In this document: in pieces, positions 36,476-47,203 of the stretch
How positions within the stretch are numbered: position 1 is the first letter of the stretch
Layout of the letters: every line of letters starts with the position of its first letter
Assembly: GCF_000828515.1 (NCBI RefSeq)
Contig: NZ_AP010872.1
Span: forward strand, 159,001-223,000
DNA from: Candidatus Ishikawaella capsulata Mpkobe
GTDB taxonomy: Bacteria > Pseudomonadota > Gammaproteobacteria > Enterobacterales > Enterobacteriaceae
Reading direction: 5' to 3'
Length of the DNA stretch: 64,000 nt
Position numbers and translations under genes: made by a program
The notes under the pieces: generated by a model
Told to the model about the DNA's origin: nothing
Databases searched by the model: none
Seen by the model: the letters and a program-made list of their open reading frames with translations, nothing else

Positions 36476-36590
36476 AAATTTAGTTCCGATATTTGTCTTA
36501 TATAAAATAATATTTAAATAAATACGACTGGATCAGATTAATATAGTATCAATCTTCTAACCACTAGAAATATATTTATTAAAATGAGAA

Positions 36591-36986
36591 TTACCGCTTA
36601 GAAAATTGAGGACGGCAACGTGATTTACGTAATCCTACTTTTTTACGTTCCACTTCACGTGCATCTCTAGTAATATAACCTGCATTACGTAGTTTATTTC
36701 TAAAAGAATCATCATATTCTACTAAAGCCCTAGAAATTCCATGGCGAATAGCACCAGCTTGTCCAGAAATACCTCCACCCTTAACGGTAATATATAAATC
36801 CAATTTATCAGTCATTTTGAGTAATTCTAAAGGTTGCAGCACTATCATACAAGAAGTTTTACGACTAAAATACTGTTCTAACGGTTGACTATTAATGCAT
36901 ATTTTACCGTTTCCTCTCCTGATAAAGATACGAGCCGAAGAACTTTTACGACGACCAGTACCATAATATTTTTGATCTTCAATCAT
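36591..36986 (-). CDS. rpsI: 30S ribosomal protein S9
   Basis: Small-subunit protein whose C-terminal tail touches P-site tRNA. The 131 residues (E. coli 130) carry [18 protein letters not shown] at the N terminus, [21 protein letters not shown] in the middle, and end [12 protein letters not shown], the conserved basic tail with the terminal Lys-Arg. It is 18 bp after rplM on the same strand, the universal L13-S9 pairing. Confidence 0.98.
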   Translation of the reverse strand: MIEDQKYYGTGRRKSSSARIFIRRGNGKICINSQPLEQYFSRKTSCMIVLQPLELLKMTDKLDLYITVKGGGISGQAGAIRHGISRALVEYDDSFRNKLRNAGYITRDAREVERKKVGLRKSRCRPQFSKR

Positions 36987-37004
36987 TCTTCTTATTCCCT
37001 ATAG

Positions 37005-37433
37005 TTAAATATCTAAAAATTGAGGTTTTTGTGCTACATGATTATGATCTTGTCCGGCGTAAACTTTTAATTTACGCAACATAGAACGTCCCAGTGGTCC
37101 ATTAGGCAACATTCCTTTAACCGCTATTTCTATTATTCTTGTAGGACAAGAATTAAGCATTTCTTTAAAACTTTTCTTTTTTATACCCCCAACATATCCA
37201 GTATGATAATAGTAAAATTTATTTGTATATTTGTTTCCAGTTAACGCTATTTTACCTGCATTAATAACAATTATAAAGTCGCCAACATCAACATGAGGAG
37301 TATATTCTACTTTATGTTTTCCACGCAGATGATGAGCTAATTTAGTAGCTAAACGACCTAATATTTTATCTGTAGCATCCACTAGATGCCATTCACGCTT
37401 TATTGTTTCTATTTTGGCTACAAAAGTTTTCAT
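37005..37433 (-). CDS. rplM: 50S ribosomal protein L13
   Basis: Early-assembling large-subunit protein. Exactly 142 residues, as in E. coli, with [20 protein letters not shown] at the start, [18 protein letters not shown] next, and [25 protein letters not shown] near the end. It is cotranscribed with rpsI. In E. coli L13 represses its own operon through a leader structure; I could not confirm such a leader upstream here. Confidence 0.98.
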   Translation of the reverse strand: MKTFVAKIETIKREWHLVDATDKILGRLATKLAHHLRGKHKVEYTPHVDVGDFIIVINAGKIALTGNKYTNKFYYYHTGYVGGIKKKSFKEMLNSCPTRIIEIAVKGMLPNGPLGRSMLRKLKVYAGQDHNHVAQKPQFLDI

Positions 37434-37611
37434 CCAGATATACCTTATGGTGTATTAGTTAAATAGTTATTTTTGAAAATCAATAATTACTCGTCTATTT
37501 ATTAGTTATGCTTAACTTATTTAGTAGATTTTATTAAAACATATTTTGCATGCAAGGATATACTGTTTAAAATGTACTTATATTTTATAATATGTATAGC
37601 TGTTTTTATAA

Positions 37612-38742
37612 TTATGTTTCAGGTAAATGAGGTAAATTAATATATTTTGTACTTTGCATTTCTTGTAATTTTGAAAAACAACGCTGGTATGCAAAATTTG
37701 TATACTCATTTTTATATATATCAGATAATGCAGTTTCTGCTGAAGCAATTAATTTGACATGACGATCATAAAATTCATCAATTAACATAATAAATCTTTG
37801 CATTTGATTTATTAATTCACAAATTCTAGCTGGTAAATTAAACAGAAATACACTATGAAAACAATTTGCAATTTCTATATAATCATCTCTACTCCTTTCT
37901 TCTCCACAAATTACTGCAAATTCTATTGCTAAGACTCTATTAGCTGCCCCTAAAGTTTGTATTATACGATGATTAACTTTTAATTTGATTGGTTCTATAT
38001 ATAATTGACCTGAAATCATATTAAACATATTAAGCATAGCTTTGTTAGTAGCTTCATTTAAAGGACAATACCACACATTTGCTAGTCTTGAATAACATAA
38101 ACGATAATCAATATTGGAACCTATATTAACAATATCACAGTGTGATTTTATTTGTTCAATAGCCGGAATAAATATATCACGTCGCAAACCATTTCTATAT
38201 AATTCATCCGGATGAAAGTTAGACGTGGCAATTAAAATAATTCCTCTGGAAAACATAGCTTGTAATAAAGAGCCTAATAATATAGCATCAGCAATATCAG
38301 ACACAAAAAATTCATCAAAACAGAGAATATCGATATTTTTCTTAAAACTATCAGCTAAACCTAATAATGGGTCTATTAGCTTATCTCTATAAGCAAGTTC
38401 TTGATGAATACGTAACATAAAGCGATTAAAATGTAGTCTTAATTTGCGTTTAGTAATTAGAGAGTCAAAAAATAAATCCATTAACCATGTTTTTCCACGT
38501 CCTACTCCTCCCCATATATATATACCATTTATTTTAGGAACATACACTGGTTTTTTTAATAACCCACTAAATAAGTAGTTAAATAGTCCTTTTTTTGAGG
38601 AAGATATTACTCCAGGATATTCTAAAAGGTTTTGTTGTAGCTTATGAAGCTTGACAATCAAATTGTATTGCATAATATCTGGTTTGTAATTTTTACGTAA
38701 AAGGATTTCTTTATATTGGGATAATAAAGAAGATGTATTCAT
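37612..38742 (-). CDS. zapE: Cell-division ATPase ZapE (AFG1 family)
   Basis: AFG1-like AAA+ ATPase that modulates the FtsZ ring. The 376 residues (E. coli 375) include Walker A in IWGGVGRGKTWLMDLFF (about residue 80), the HFNRFMLRIHQEL segment, Walker B in CFDEFFVSDIADAILL, and LIATSNFHPDELYRNGLRRDIFIPAIE. It keeps its ancestral position upstream of rplM-rpsI on the same strand. On its other side E. coli has zapG, degQ, degS and mdh; here the next gene is epmA, and mdh lies about 25 kb away. Confidence 0.96.
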   Translation of the reverse strand: MNTSSLLSQYKEILLRKNYKPDIMQYNLIVKLHKLQQNLLEYPGVISSSKKGLFNYLFSGLLKKPVYVPKINGIYIWGGVGRGKTWLMDLFFDSLITKRKLRLHFNRFMLRIHQELAYRDKLIDPLLGLADSFKKNIDILCFDEFFVSDIADAILLGSLLQAMFSRGIILIATSNFHPDELYRNGLRRDIFIPAIEQIKSHCDIVNIGSNIDYRLCYSRLANVWYCPLNEATNKAMLNMFNMISGQLYIEPIKLKVNHRIIQTLGAANRVLAIEFAVICGEERSRDDYIEIANCFHSVFLFNLPARICELINQMQRFIMLIDEFYDRHVKLIASAETALSDIYKNEYTNFAYQRCFSKLQEMQSTKYINLPHLPET

Positions 38743-38872
38743 TTAAAAAATTACCTAAATATTTAGTAATATATTATTATATGAATGAGTCATAATATTG
38801 AAGATTTCAATACCATTCTGTAGTTATATGATAACAATCAATGTGTCATTTATATTTTTTAAACAATCATAC

Positions 38873-39850
38873 CTAACAACGATCAAAAGGAAATGCAATA
38901 ACTTCACTTAATGTATTAGCTTGTAAAGCTACCATAATTAATCTATCAATTCCTATTGCTACACCAGTACAATCTGGCATGCCGTGCGAAAGAGCTTGTA
39001 GTAGATAATTGTCTAGTAAATATTGTGGCATGTTATGTAGTTTACGGTAAATATTATCTTGTTCAAAACGTTTTTTTTGCTCTGTAGCGTCAGTGAGTTC
39101 ACAGAAACCATTTGCTAGTTCTACACCTTTATAATATGCTTCAAAACGTTCTGATACTAGTGGATTACTTTTACTGATTTTAGCTAATCCTGCTTGACCA
39201 GAAGGAAAGTGATATATAAAAACAGGTTTCTTTTGTCCTATTTGGGGCTCTATACCCAACATAAACAATATTTGAAGAAGTGTATCATAAGAACAATCGG
39301 CATCAATTAGTTCAGTAGCATTAAAATTTTTTGCAATATTAAGCAATTGGTTTTTATTTGCTTCAAATGGATTAATATTGAGATACATAAGAAAAGCTTC
39401 TTCATAAGATAAAGATTCTGTACTTTTGCACATTAATATTTTTTTAAACAATTGGCTTACTTCATTAATCATTAAATACATATCATAACCAGGACGATAC
39501 CATTCTAGTATAGTAAATTCAGGATTATGATTAGAACCTAATTCTTGATTACGAAAGCTATGACATATTTGATAAATAGAACCAATCCCAGAAGCAAGTA
39601 GACGTTTCATATGATATTCAGGACTAGTAATCATCCATAAATTGACTTTTTGTAATTTATCTGAGGTTGTAAAATATGTTTGAAATGGCACTAAATTAAT
39701 ATCAGTTATTGTATATCGGCTCATATATGGTGTTTCTACTTCTAAAACATTACGATCAGCAAAAAAATTACGTATTAAGGAAATAATATTAGCTCTTTTT
39801 TGTAAATTCCTAGTAGATGCACTTGGTTTCCACATTAATGGTATCTTCAT
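38873..39850 (-). CDS. epmA: EF-P--(R)-beta-lysine ligase
   Basis: A lysyl-tRNA-synthetase paralogue that attaches beta-lysine to Lys34 of EF-P. Exactly 325 residues, as in E. coli. It has class II motifs (FFADRNVLEVETPYMS, YQICHSFRNQELGSNHNPEFTILEWYR, GVAIGIDRLIMVAL) but lacks the anticodon-binding OB domain, which separates it from lysS. It is next to efp and epmB, so enzyme, substrate and aminomutase lie together. Confidence 0.96.
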   Translation of the reverse strand: MKIPLMWKPSASTRNLQKRANIISLIRNFFADRNVLEVETPYMSRYTITDINLVPFQTYFTTSDKLQKVNLWMITSPEYHMKRLLASGIGSIYQICHSFRNQELGSNHNPEFTILEWYRPGYDMYLMINEVSQLFKKILMCKSTESLSYEEAFLMYLNINPFEANKNQLLNIAKNFNATELIDADCSYDTLLQILFMLGIEPQIGQKKPVFIYHFPSGQAGLAKISKSNPLVSERFEAYYKGVELANGFCELTDATEQKKRFEQDNIYRKLHNMPQYLLDNYLLQALSHGMPDCTGVAIGIDRLIMVALQANTLSEVIAFPFDRC

Positions 39851-39991
39851 AATATGATTTTAGCTTATTATAATTTAGAATAATTGTACAATCAATTTAA
39901 TAAGGAGATAAGCATACATCTGTAAAAAGAGATATTATCTATTAATTTTTAATAAAATAGACATAAATTAAATTGACTAACAGTCAGTAAA

Positions 39992-40561
39992 CTATAATTT
40001 AACCCGTGATACATATTCTCCTGAACGAGTATCAACACGAATAACTTCATTTACTTGCACAAATAATGGTACTTTAACTATAGCTCCTGTTTCTAATATT
40101 GCAAGTTTATTTACAGAAGCTGCAGTATCACCCTTTATACCAGGATCTGTATTTATCACTTTGGATATAATGAAATTGGGGGGTTGTACTACTATTACTT
40201 TATCATTCCACAACGTAACTACACATTCAGCATTAGGTTGTAGCCATTTATGGATATTTTCGAGTATTTTGCTCTCTATTTGATAAAATTCAAATGTTTC
40301 AGGATGCATAAAATAAAAAAATCTAGCATCTTTATATGAATAATTTAAAATAATCTCTATAACATTAGCTTTCTCAAACAAATCAGTAGATTTAAAAGTT
40401 TTTTCTATGCGTGTACCTGTCAGCAAGCGACGCATTTTTACCCTTGTAAAAGCTTGACCTTTTCCTGGTTTGACAAATTCACTTGATTCTATTACATATG
40501 GTTCATTGTAATACAAAATTTTAATTCCATTACGTAAATGACTGCTAGAATAAGTTGTCAT
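39992..40561 (-). CDS. efp: Translation elongation factor P
   Basis: Relieves ribosome stalling at runs of proline. The 189 residues (E. coli 188) keep the modification loop [10 protein letters not shown] with Lys34 at exactly the expected position, then [17 protein letters not shown] and the C-terminal [12 protein letters not shown]. The genes for the lysyl ligase (epmA) and the 2,3-aminomutase (epmB) flank it, so beta-lysylation is probably active. Its start is 26 bp from the divergent epmB start. Confidence 0.97.
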   Translation of the reverse strand: MTTYSSSHLRNGIKILYYNEPYVIESSEFVKPGKGQAFTRVKMRRLLTGTRIEKTFKSTDLFEKANVIEIILNYSYKDARFFYFMHPETFEFYQIESKILENIHKWLQPNAECVVTLWNDKVIVVQPPNFIISKVINTDPGIKGDTAASVNKLAILETGAIVKVPLFVQVNEVIRVDTRSGEYVSRVKL

Positions 40562-40587
40562 ATAATTTCTCTAAAAATGAATATCAC

Positions 40588-41607
40588 ATGGCAAATAGTA
40601 TAACTTTAAAATCTAAAAAAAGAGAATCATGGTTATATCAACTTACTGATGTAGTAACTGAATTAAAAGAGTTATTAACTATTTTATCTTTAGAACATCT
40701 AGAAAAAGAAATATTATCTAAGAATAATTTGATTTATTCTTTTTCTTTAAAAGTACCACGTTCATTTATTAAAAGAATGAAAATAGGTGATGCGAAAGAT
40801 CCATTACTTTTACAAGTACTCTATAATCAAATGGAATTTATTAATACTTCTGATTATAGAACTGATCCTTTAGATGAACATGATACTCCAATTCCTGGAT
40901 TATTACATAAACATCAAAATCGCGTTTTATTAATAATAAAGAATTCTTGTGCCATTCATTGCCGATATTGTTTCCGGCGTCATTTTCCTTATAAACATCA
41001 TCCAGGTAATAAAAAAACTTGGGAGGGTGCATTAAATTATATCACTTTGCACAATGAGTTAGATGAAGTTATTTTTTCTGGTGGAGATCCTTTAATGGCT
41101 AAAGATCATGAGTTAGATTGGATAATTAGTAAGCTAGAAAAAATTACACATTTAAAAAGATTACGTATACATACAAGACTGCCAGTAGTTATTCCATCGC
41201 GGATTACACAAAAATTATGTCAAAGAATATATCAATCAAGATTAAAAATTTTATTTGTTACGCATATAAATCATGTACAAGAAATTAATTCAGCATTACG
41301 TCATAGCATGCATATGTTAAAGTGTTCTGGAGTTACTTTATTAAATCAGAGTGTGTTGCTACGTAATGTCAATAATGATCCTACAACACTAGCAAAATTG
41401 AGCAACGGTTTATTTGATGCTGGGATTTTACCATATTATATTCATTTACTTGATAAAGTATCCGGCGTATCACATTTCTTGGTAAGAGATGATGAAGCTT
41501 GTATTATATTACGCAAGTTGATGACTATGGTATCAGGATATATGGTACCTAGATTAATAAGAACAATTCCCAAAAAACCATATAAGATACATATTAACCT
41601 AGAATAA
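40588..41607 (+). CDS. epmB: EF-P lysine 2,3-aminomutase (radical SAM)
   Basis: Radical-SAM, PLP-dependent enzyme that makes (R)-beta-lysine for EF-P modification. From the ATG at 40588 it has 339 residues (E. coli 342), starting MANSITLKSKKRESWLYQL. The iron-sulfur cluster motif CAIHCRYC (CxxxCxxC) is intact, followed by FRRHFPY, and EVIFSGGDPLMAKDHELDW is the SAM-binding GGD region. LLNQSVLLRNVN and LPYYIHLLDKVSG are family segments. An in-frame ATG at 40555 would overlap the efp start codon. It is divergent from efp, as in E. coli. Confidence 0.96.
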   Translation: MANSITLKSKKRESWLYQLTDVVTELKELLTILSLEHLEKEILSKNNLIYSFSLKVPRSFIKRMKIGDAKDPLLLQVLYNQMEFINTSDYRTDPLDEHDTPIPGLLHKHQNRVLLIIKNSCAIHCRYCFRRHFPYKHHPGNKKTWEGALNYITLHNELDEVIFSGGDPLMAKDHELDWIISKLEKITHLKRLRIHTRLPVVIPSRITQKLCQRIYQSRLKILFVTHINHVQEINSALRHSMHMLKCSGVTLLNQSVLLRNVNNDPTTLAKLSNGLFDAGILPYYIHLLDKVSGVSHFLVRDDEACIILRKLMTMVSGYMVPRLIRTIPKKPYKIHINLE

Positions 41608-41650
41608 ATTTTGGTGCCATAGTAAACAATTGTATATTACAGTTTAACTA

Positions 41651-41685
41651 CCCCTCCTGTATTTACTACACGATAATAGGAGGGG
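41651..41685. terminator. GC-rich hairpin between convergent epmB and groEL
   Basis: CCCCTCCT (41651-41658) and AGGAGGGG (41678-41685) form a perfect 8-bp GC-rich stem around a 19-base loop in otherwise AT-rich DNA, between the stop codons of the convergent genes epmB (41607) and groEL (41723). No uninterrupted T-run follows on either strand, so it may work as a 3' end stabiliser or a weak two-way terminator rather than a textbook intrinsic one. Confidence 0.5.
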
Positions 41686-41722
41686 ATTGACATAGTTATA
41701 ATATTAAGACGACAGAAAAATA

Positions 41723-43390
<1,668 letters not shown>

Positions 43391-43409
43391 TTAAGTGAAT
43401 TACTGTTAA

Positions 43410-43703
43410 TTATTTTTCTACAATAGCCAAAATATCACTTTCGGAGATGATTAAAACTTCTTCATTGTCTATCTTCTCAGTTTTGGCATTATAACCTTCA
43501 TTAAAGATAACTATATCTCCAATTTTCACATCTAATTGTTTTATTTCACCATTTTCCAGAATACGACCCTTGCCTACAGCTAGTATTTCACCACGAGTTG
43601 ACTTGCCAGCTGCAGAACCCGTTAAAACAATACCGCCCGTAGATTTAGATTCTACTTCTTTGCGTTTAACGATAACACGATCATGTAATGGACGGATTTT
43701 CAT
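43410..43703 (-). CDS. groES: Co-chaperonin GroES (Hsp10)
   Basis: Lid of the GroEL chamber. From the ATG at 43703 it has 97 residues, the E. coli length, starting [18 protein letters not shown] and with the mobile loop [20 protein letters not shown]. The ribosome site AAGGAG lies close upstream; an in-frame ATG at 43742 would add 13 unconserved residues. It is first in the groES-groEL operon, with a probable sigma-32 promoter about 95-120 bp upstream of its start codon. Confidence 0.98.
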   Translation of the reverse strand: MKIRPLHDRVIVKRKEVESKSTGGIVLTGSAAGKSTRGEILAVGKGRILENGEIKQLDVKIGDIVIFNEGYNAKTEKIDNEEVLIISESDILAIVEK

Positions 43704-43797
43704 TGAATAATTCTCCTTTACTTTCTTAAGAAGTCTAATCATTTATTTTCAGTCGAACACCTAAATATTAGTATTTACCATCTTTACTGTGAAAAAG

Positions 43798-43823
43798 ATA
43801 TGGTCATATTTCTATATTTCAAG
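43798..43823 (-). promoter_or_regulatory. Probable sigma-32 heat-shock promoter of groESL
   Basis: Read on the reverse strand, CTTGAA (43823-43818) is an exact sigma-32 -35 core, followed after 12 bp by GACCATAT (43805-43798), which matches six of eight positions of CCCCATNT. The layout resembles the E. coli groE promoter. Transcription would start near 43790, leaving a leader of about 85 bases before groES. Sigma-32 itself (rpoH) is encoded in this window. Confidence 0.6.
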
Positions 43824-44044
43824 CCTAAATGTGAATATTTAAAATAATTTTTATACTATATATGTATCAATATATAATTATATACTACAAAAAAATAACT
43901 TCTAATAAATGAATTATCACATAAAATATTGTTTTATAGAATCACTTCTATTGGCAAAAATGATAAAACTATAAAACAAGTTAATTAATAGAAGATATAT
44001 TATCAATTGAGGTAAATACTAAATAATATTAGGATTAGTTAACA
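43824..44044. other. Intergenic stretch between groES promoter and cysQ
   Basis: With the groES leader this forms a gap of about 340 bases between groES and cysQ. It is AT-rich, holds no gene, and joins two genes that lie far apart in the E. coli 94-96 minute region (groES and cysQ), so it probably contains an old rearrangement junction. No repeat or mobile-element scar is seen. Confidence 0.5.
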
Positions 44045-44824
44045 TTATGCCAAATTTACAAAATGATCTTTATCTAGTATATAAGAAGATACTATAAAAT
44101 AGGTGTTCAGAGTGGATTTATTGGGTAGATAGTTCAAAGTATTACCTTTATAATCACATACTTGAGCTCCTGCTGCTATTGCTATAGCATGACCTGCTGC
44201 AGTGTCCCAAATATTGGTTGGACCATAACGCGGATATAATTGTGCTTTTCCTTCAGCTATCAGACAAAACTTTAATGATGACCCAACTATCATTTTACGA
44301 TGTTCACCTAATTTTTTTAAAAAATTAGTTAGTGATTCATTATATTTTAAATGTGAACGACTTATTAAGACTAGCGGTGGATAATTATTAACGACACAAA
44401 GTTTAATTTTTTGCTTGTTAACTTCTTTCCAAGCTTTTTTTTCATGGGCAAAATACAATAAATCTAAAACTGGAGCATAAACTACACCTATTACTGGATT
44501 TCCATTTTTAATTAAAGCAATATTTACTGTAAAATCACCATGACCATCAATGAATTCTTTTGTGCCATCTAGTGGATCAACCAACCAATAATATTGCCAT
44601 CTTTCACGAATTGACCAATCAGATGGTTCTTCTTCAGATAAAATAGGCACTTCAGGTGTGATATATTTCAAACCTTGCACAATAATATGATGAGCTATCA
44701 TATCAGCGTTCGTTACAGGAGAGTAATCACTCTTAACTTGAATTTGCTGATCATCCAAATTATTATAAACTTTCATAATAGCATGACCAGCTTTACGTGC
44801 TAACTGAATTATTTTTCTTAACAT
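44045..44824 (-). CDS. cysQ: 3'(2'),5'-bisphosphate nucleotidase CysQ
   Basis: Hydrolyses 3'-phosphoadenosine 5'-phosphate (PAP), a by-product of sulfate assimilation and of acyl-carrier-protein synthesis that inhibits exoribonucleases. The 259 residues (E. coli 246) contain the inositol-monophosphatase-family motifs: LSEEEPSD (metal Glu), WLVDPLDGTKEFI (metal Asp) and WDTAAGHAIAIAAGA. Orn in this window is a known target of PAP inhibition. Its start is the ATG at 44822-44824. Confidence 0.95.
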   Translation of the reverse strand: MLRKIIQLARKAGHAIMKVYNNLDDQQIQVKSDYSPVTNADMIAHHIIVQGLKYITPEVPILSEEEPSDWSIRERWQYYWLVDPLDGTKEFIDGHGDFTVNIALIKNGNPVIGVVYAPVLDLLYFAHEKKAWKEVNKQKIKLCVVNNYPPLVLISRSHLKYNESLTNFLKKLGEHRKMIVGSSLKFCLIAEGKAQLYPRYGPTNIWDTAAGHAIAIAAGAQVCDYKGNTLNYLPNKSTLNTYFIVSSYILDKDHFVNLA

Positions 44825-44909
44825 AACTTTCGTTACTCGTATAAAATTAACTCAATATTGGATATATTGGTCTATAATCCTCTAATATTGCGATAATTCC
44901 ACCTATTAT

Positions 44910-45359
44910 TTATTCAGCAAGGATATTTAATATTATTTTTACTGATAACTCATTATGTAGTTTAATATATACTGTATGTGTTCCTGTAGTACGTAAAACT
45001 CCTTTTGGTAAAATGATTTCTTTTTTGTAAACTATTACTCCGGATCTCTGTAAACACTCAGAAATTTCACGAGCACCAATAGAACCAAATAATTTTCCTG
45101 TACTAGTAGTCTTAGATAAAATCTTAATGGTACCTAAATAAGCAATTTTTTGTGCTCTTAATTTAGCGTTTTCTAACTCTCGTGCTGCTTTAGATACAGC
45201 CTCATCTCGAAGTTGTTCAAAGTATTTAATATTTTGCTGAGTAGCCCGAACAGCTTTACCTTGCGGAATCAAAAAATTCCGAGCATAACCTGCTTTAATA
45301 GTTACTTTATCTCCTACACCACCTAATTTTGCTACTTTATCTAGTAATATAACTTGCAT
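44910..45359 (-). CDS. rplI: 50S ribosomal protein L9
   Basis: Elongated large-subunit protein with two domains joined by a long helix. Exactly 149 residues, as in E. coli: MQVILLDKVAKLGGVGDKV and VKAGYARNFLIPQGKA-type text (here IKAGYARNFLIPQGKAVRAT) in the N domain, a charged connecting helix around residues 40-75, and KLFGSIGAREI in the C domain. Last gene of the rpsF-rpsR-rplI operon; priB, usually between rpsF and rpsR, is missing. Confidence 0.98.
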   Translation of the reverse strand: MQVILLDKVAKLGGVGDKVTIKAGYARNFLIPQGKAVRATQQNIKYFEQLRDEAVSKAARELENAKLRAQKIAYLGTIKILSKTTSTGKLFGSIGAREISECLQRSGVIVYKKEIILPKGVLRTTGTHTVYIKLHNELSVKIILNILAE

Positions 45360-45391
45360 TATATTATCCTTTTAATTGCTAAATTGTAGAA

Positions 45392-45619
45392 TCATAAATG
45401 ACGATCACTATACGGCAATAAAGAAAGATAACGAGCTCGTTTTATACACCGAGATAGCTGCCGTTGATATTTTGCTCTAGTTCCGGTAATACGACTAGGT
45501 ACAATTTTACCACTTTCAGTAATGTAATTTTTTAATAGCGCAATATCTTTGTAATCTATTTCTTTAATACCTTCAACGGTGAAACGACAAATTTTACGAC
45601 GACGAATATAACGTGCCAT
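45392..45619 (-). CDS. rpsR: 30S ribosomal protein S18
   Basis: Small-subunit protein that pairs with S6. From the ATG at 45619 (GGAG upstream) it has 75 residues, the E. coli length, with [20 protein letters not shown] at the start and [20 protein letters not shown], then [20 protein letters not shown]. An in-frame ATG at 45634 would add five residues without a ribosome site. It lies between rpsF and rplI. Confidence 0.98.
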   Translation of the reverse strand: MARYIRRRKICRFTVEGIKEIDYKDIALLKNYITESGKIVPSRITGTRAKYQRQLSRCIKRARYLSLLPYSDRHL

Positions 45620-45871
45620 TTTGCTAATCTCCACAATCTGTTGTGTAATACGTTTAGTATAAAATACTATTTAATTTATTGTATATACAGATTATTGTTG
45701 ATAAATATGAGCAAAAGTATATATGTAGCATACTTTATTTACACACAAAAATTGATTATATAAAAATTTTTTAAATGCAAATCATCATGAGCATTTTTTT
45801 AGTATTGATTATACTATTCACAATAGTATGATATGTTTATATCAATTAATTTTTATTCATATCTTTTATTT

Positions 45872-46240
45872 TCAACTATTAACCGTTAATTCAGTAATCA
45901 CTGATTTATCACAATTTTCCTCTTTTGATCTGAACATCGGAGATGACACAGTTATAGCTTTTTTTATACGTATAATCATACTGCGTATAATGGCATCATT
46001 AAAACGAAACCCAATCTCTAATTCCTCTATAACTTTTTTTGATGTTTCTATATTAAGAAGAACATAATGTGCTTTATGCAATTTATTAATTTTATAAGCT
46101 AATTGACGTCTACCCCAATCTTCTAAACGATGTACTTTTCCATCATATTTAGTAATAATATCGGTATATCTATCTATCATATTTGATACCTGATCACTTT
46201 GATCAGGATGGATCATTAAAACTATTTCATAGTGATGCAC
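45872..46240 (-). CDS. rpsF: 30S ribosomal protein S6
   Basis: Small-subunit protein that binds S18 and is a target of RimK glutamylation in E. coli. The 122 residues contain [46 protein letters not shown] and [14 protein letters not shown]. The acidic C-terminal tail, where RimK adds glutamates in E. coli, is short and replaced by a Ser/Val-rich end without a Glu-Glu terminus, so tail modification is unlikely here. A strong AAGGAG lies upstream. The 230-bp gap to rpsR is where priB would be. Confidence 0.97.
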   Translation of the reverse strand: MHHYEIVLMIHPDQSDQVSNMIDRYTDIITKYDGKVHRLEDWGRRQLAYKINKLHKAHYVLLNIETSKKVIEELEIGFRFNDAIIRSMIIRIKKAITVSSPMFRSKEENCDKSVITELTVNS

Positions 46241-46438
46241 AGGTTTGCTCCTTATGGATTATGCAGCTACTATATATCATATATATTTACATATAAAATT
46301 ATAGAAGCAAGGAACATATATTAATATATATCATGTAATAATATACCTAAAAAATATAAAAATCAAGGATACATTTTATTAGCTATTTTTAATATTAAAC
46401 ATTGTAAATGAATATTTTAAATAATTAGAAAAAATTTT

Positions 46439-47203
46439 TTATTCAAAATTATTTTGACGTACGATCTCAAAAAGACAAACTGCCGTTGCAGCTGAAACAT
46501 TAAGAGAATTAATATTACCAAAATTTGGAATACTAATTAATTCATCACATTGATCAATAGTTAAGCGGCGCATACCTTTACTTTCATTACCTACAACAAG
46601 TGCTACAGCACCATTAATTTTACTTTTATAAAGTATATTATTTACGGATATATCAGCTCCTAATATCCAAATATTATGTTTTTTAAGTAATTGCATGGTC
46701 CTTACTAAATTAGTAACCTGAATTAAAGGGGTACTTTCTGCGGCACCGCATGCAACTTTTTTCGCTGTAGCATTCAATGGAGCACATCTGTTCTTAGGAA
46801 TAATAACTATATGTACTCCAGCTATATTAGCACTACGTAAACAAGCGCCTAAATTATGTGGATCTGTTATGTTATCTAGAATGAGAAGAAATGGTTTAGT
46901 TATCTTTAAAAGCATTTGGGGTAAATCCTCTTCTCTAGGAAGAGGATTTGATTTAATGAATGCAATGATTCCCTGATGAACTACTCGCCCCACCTTCTTA
47001 TCTAACCACTGACGAGTAGTAAAATTAATGCTTACATTATCATATTTTTTTAATTTATCAATAAGTAAATTGAATCTATTAGTATTTCCTTTTGAAATAA
47101 ATATTTTTTGTAAACGTTTGTGATCTTTTTCTAAAAGAGCTTGTATAGGATGAATACCAAAAATTACTTCACACATTTGGTTAGTATTGTGATTTATTTG
47201 CAT
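46439..47203 (-). CDS. rlmB: 23S rRNA (guanosine-2251-2'-O) methyltransferase
   Basis: SpoU/TrmH-family methyltransferase acting on G2251 in the P loop of 23S rRNA. The 254 residues (E. coli 243) include EVIFGIHPIQALLE, LILDNITDPHNLGACLRSANIAGV (motif 1), VVGNESKGMRRL (motif 2) and IPNFGNINSLNVSAATAVCLFE (motif 3), the knotted SAM-binding fold. An extra start segment MQINHNTNQM precedes the conserved part, so the true start could be a few codons downstream. Its ATG overlaps the rnr stop by 10 bp. Confidence 0.95.
   Translation of the reverse strand: MQINHNTNQMCEVIFGIHPIQALLEKDHKRLQKIFISKGNTNRFNLLIDKLKKYDNVSINFTTRQWLDKKVGRVVHQGIIAFIKSNPLPREEDLPQMLLKITKPFLLILDNITDPHNLGACLRSANIAGVHIVIIPKNRCAPLNATAKKVACGAAESTPLIQVTNLVRTMQLLKKHNIWILGADISVNNILYKSKINGAVALVVGNESKGMRRLTIDQCDELISIPNFGNINSLNVSAATAVCLFEIVRQNNFE

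Noticed and set aside
38873-39850. epmA as a second lysyl-tRNA synthetase (lysU-like)
   Set aside because: It lacks the N-terminal anticodon-binding domain, has the EpmA length of 325, and is next to efp and epmB.
45828-46067. Plus-strand frame opposite rpsF as a possible priB replacement
   Set aside because: It overlaps rpsF on the other strand and shows no OB-fold or PriB similarity. priB appears to be lost.
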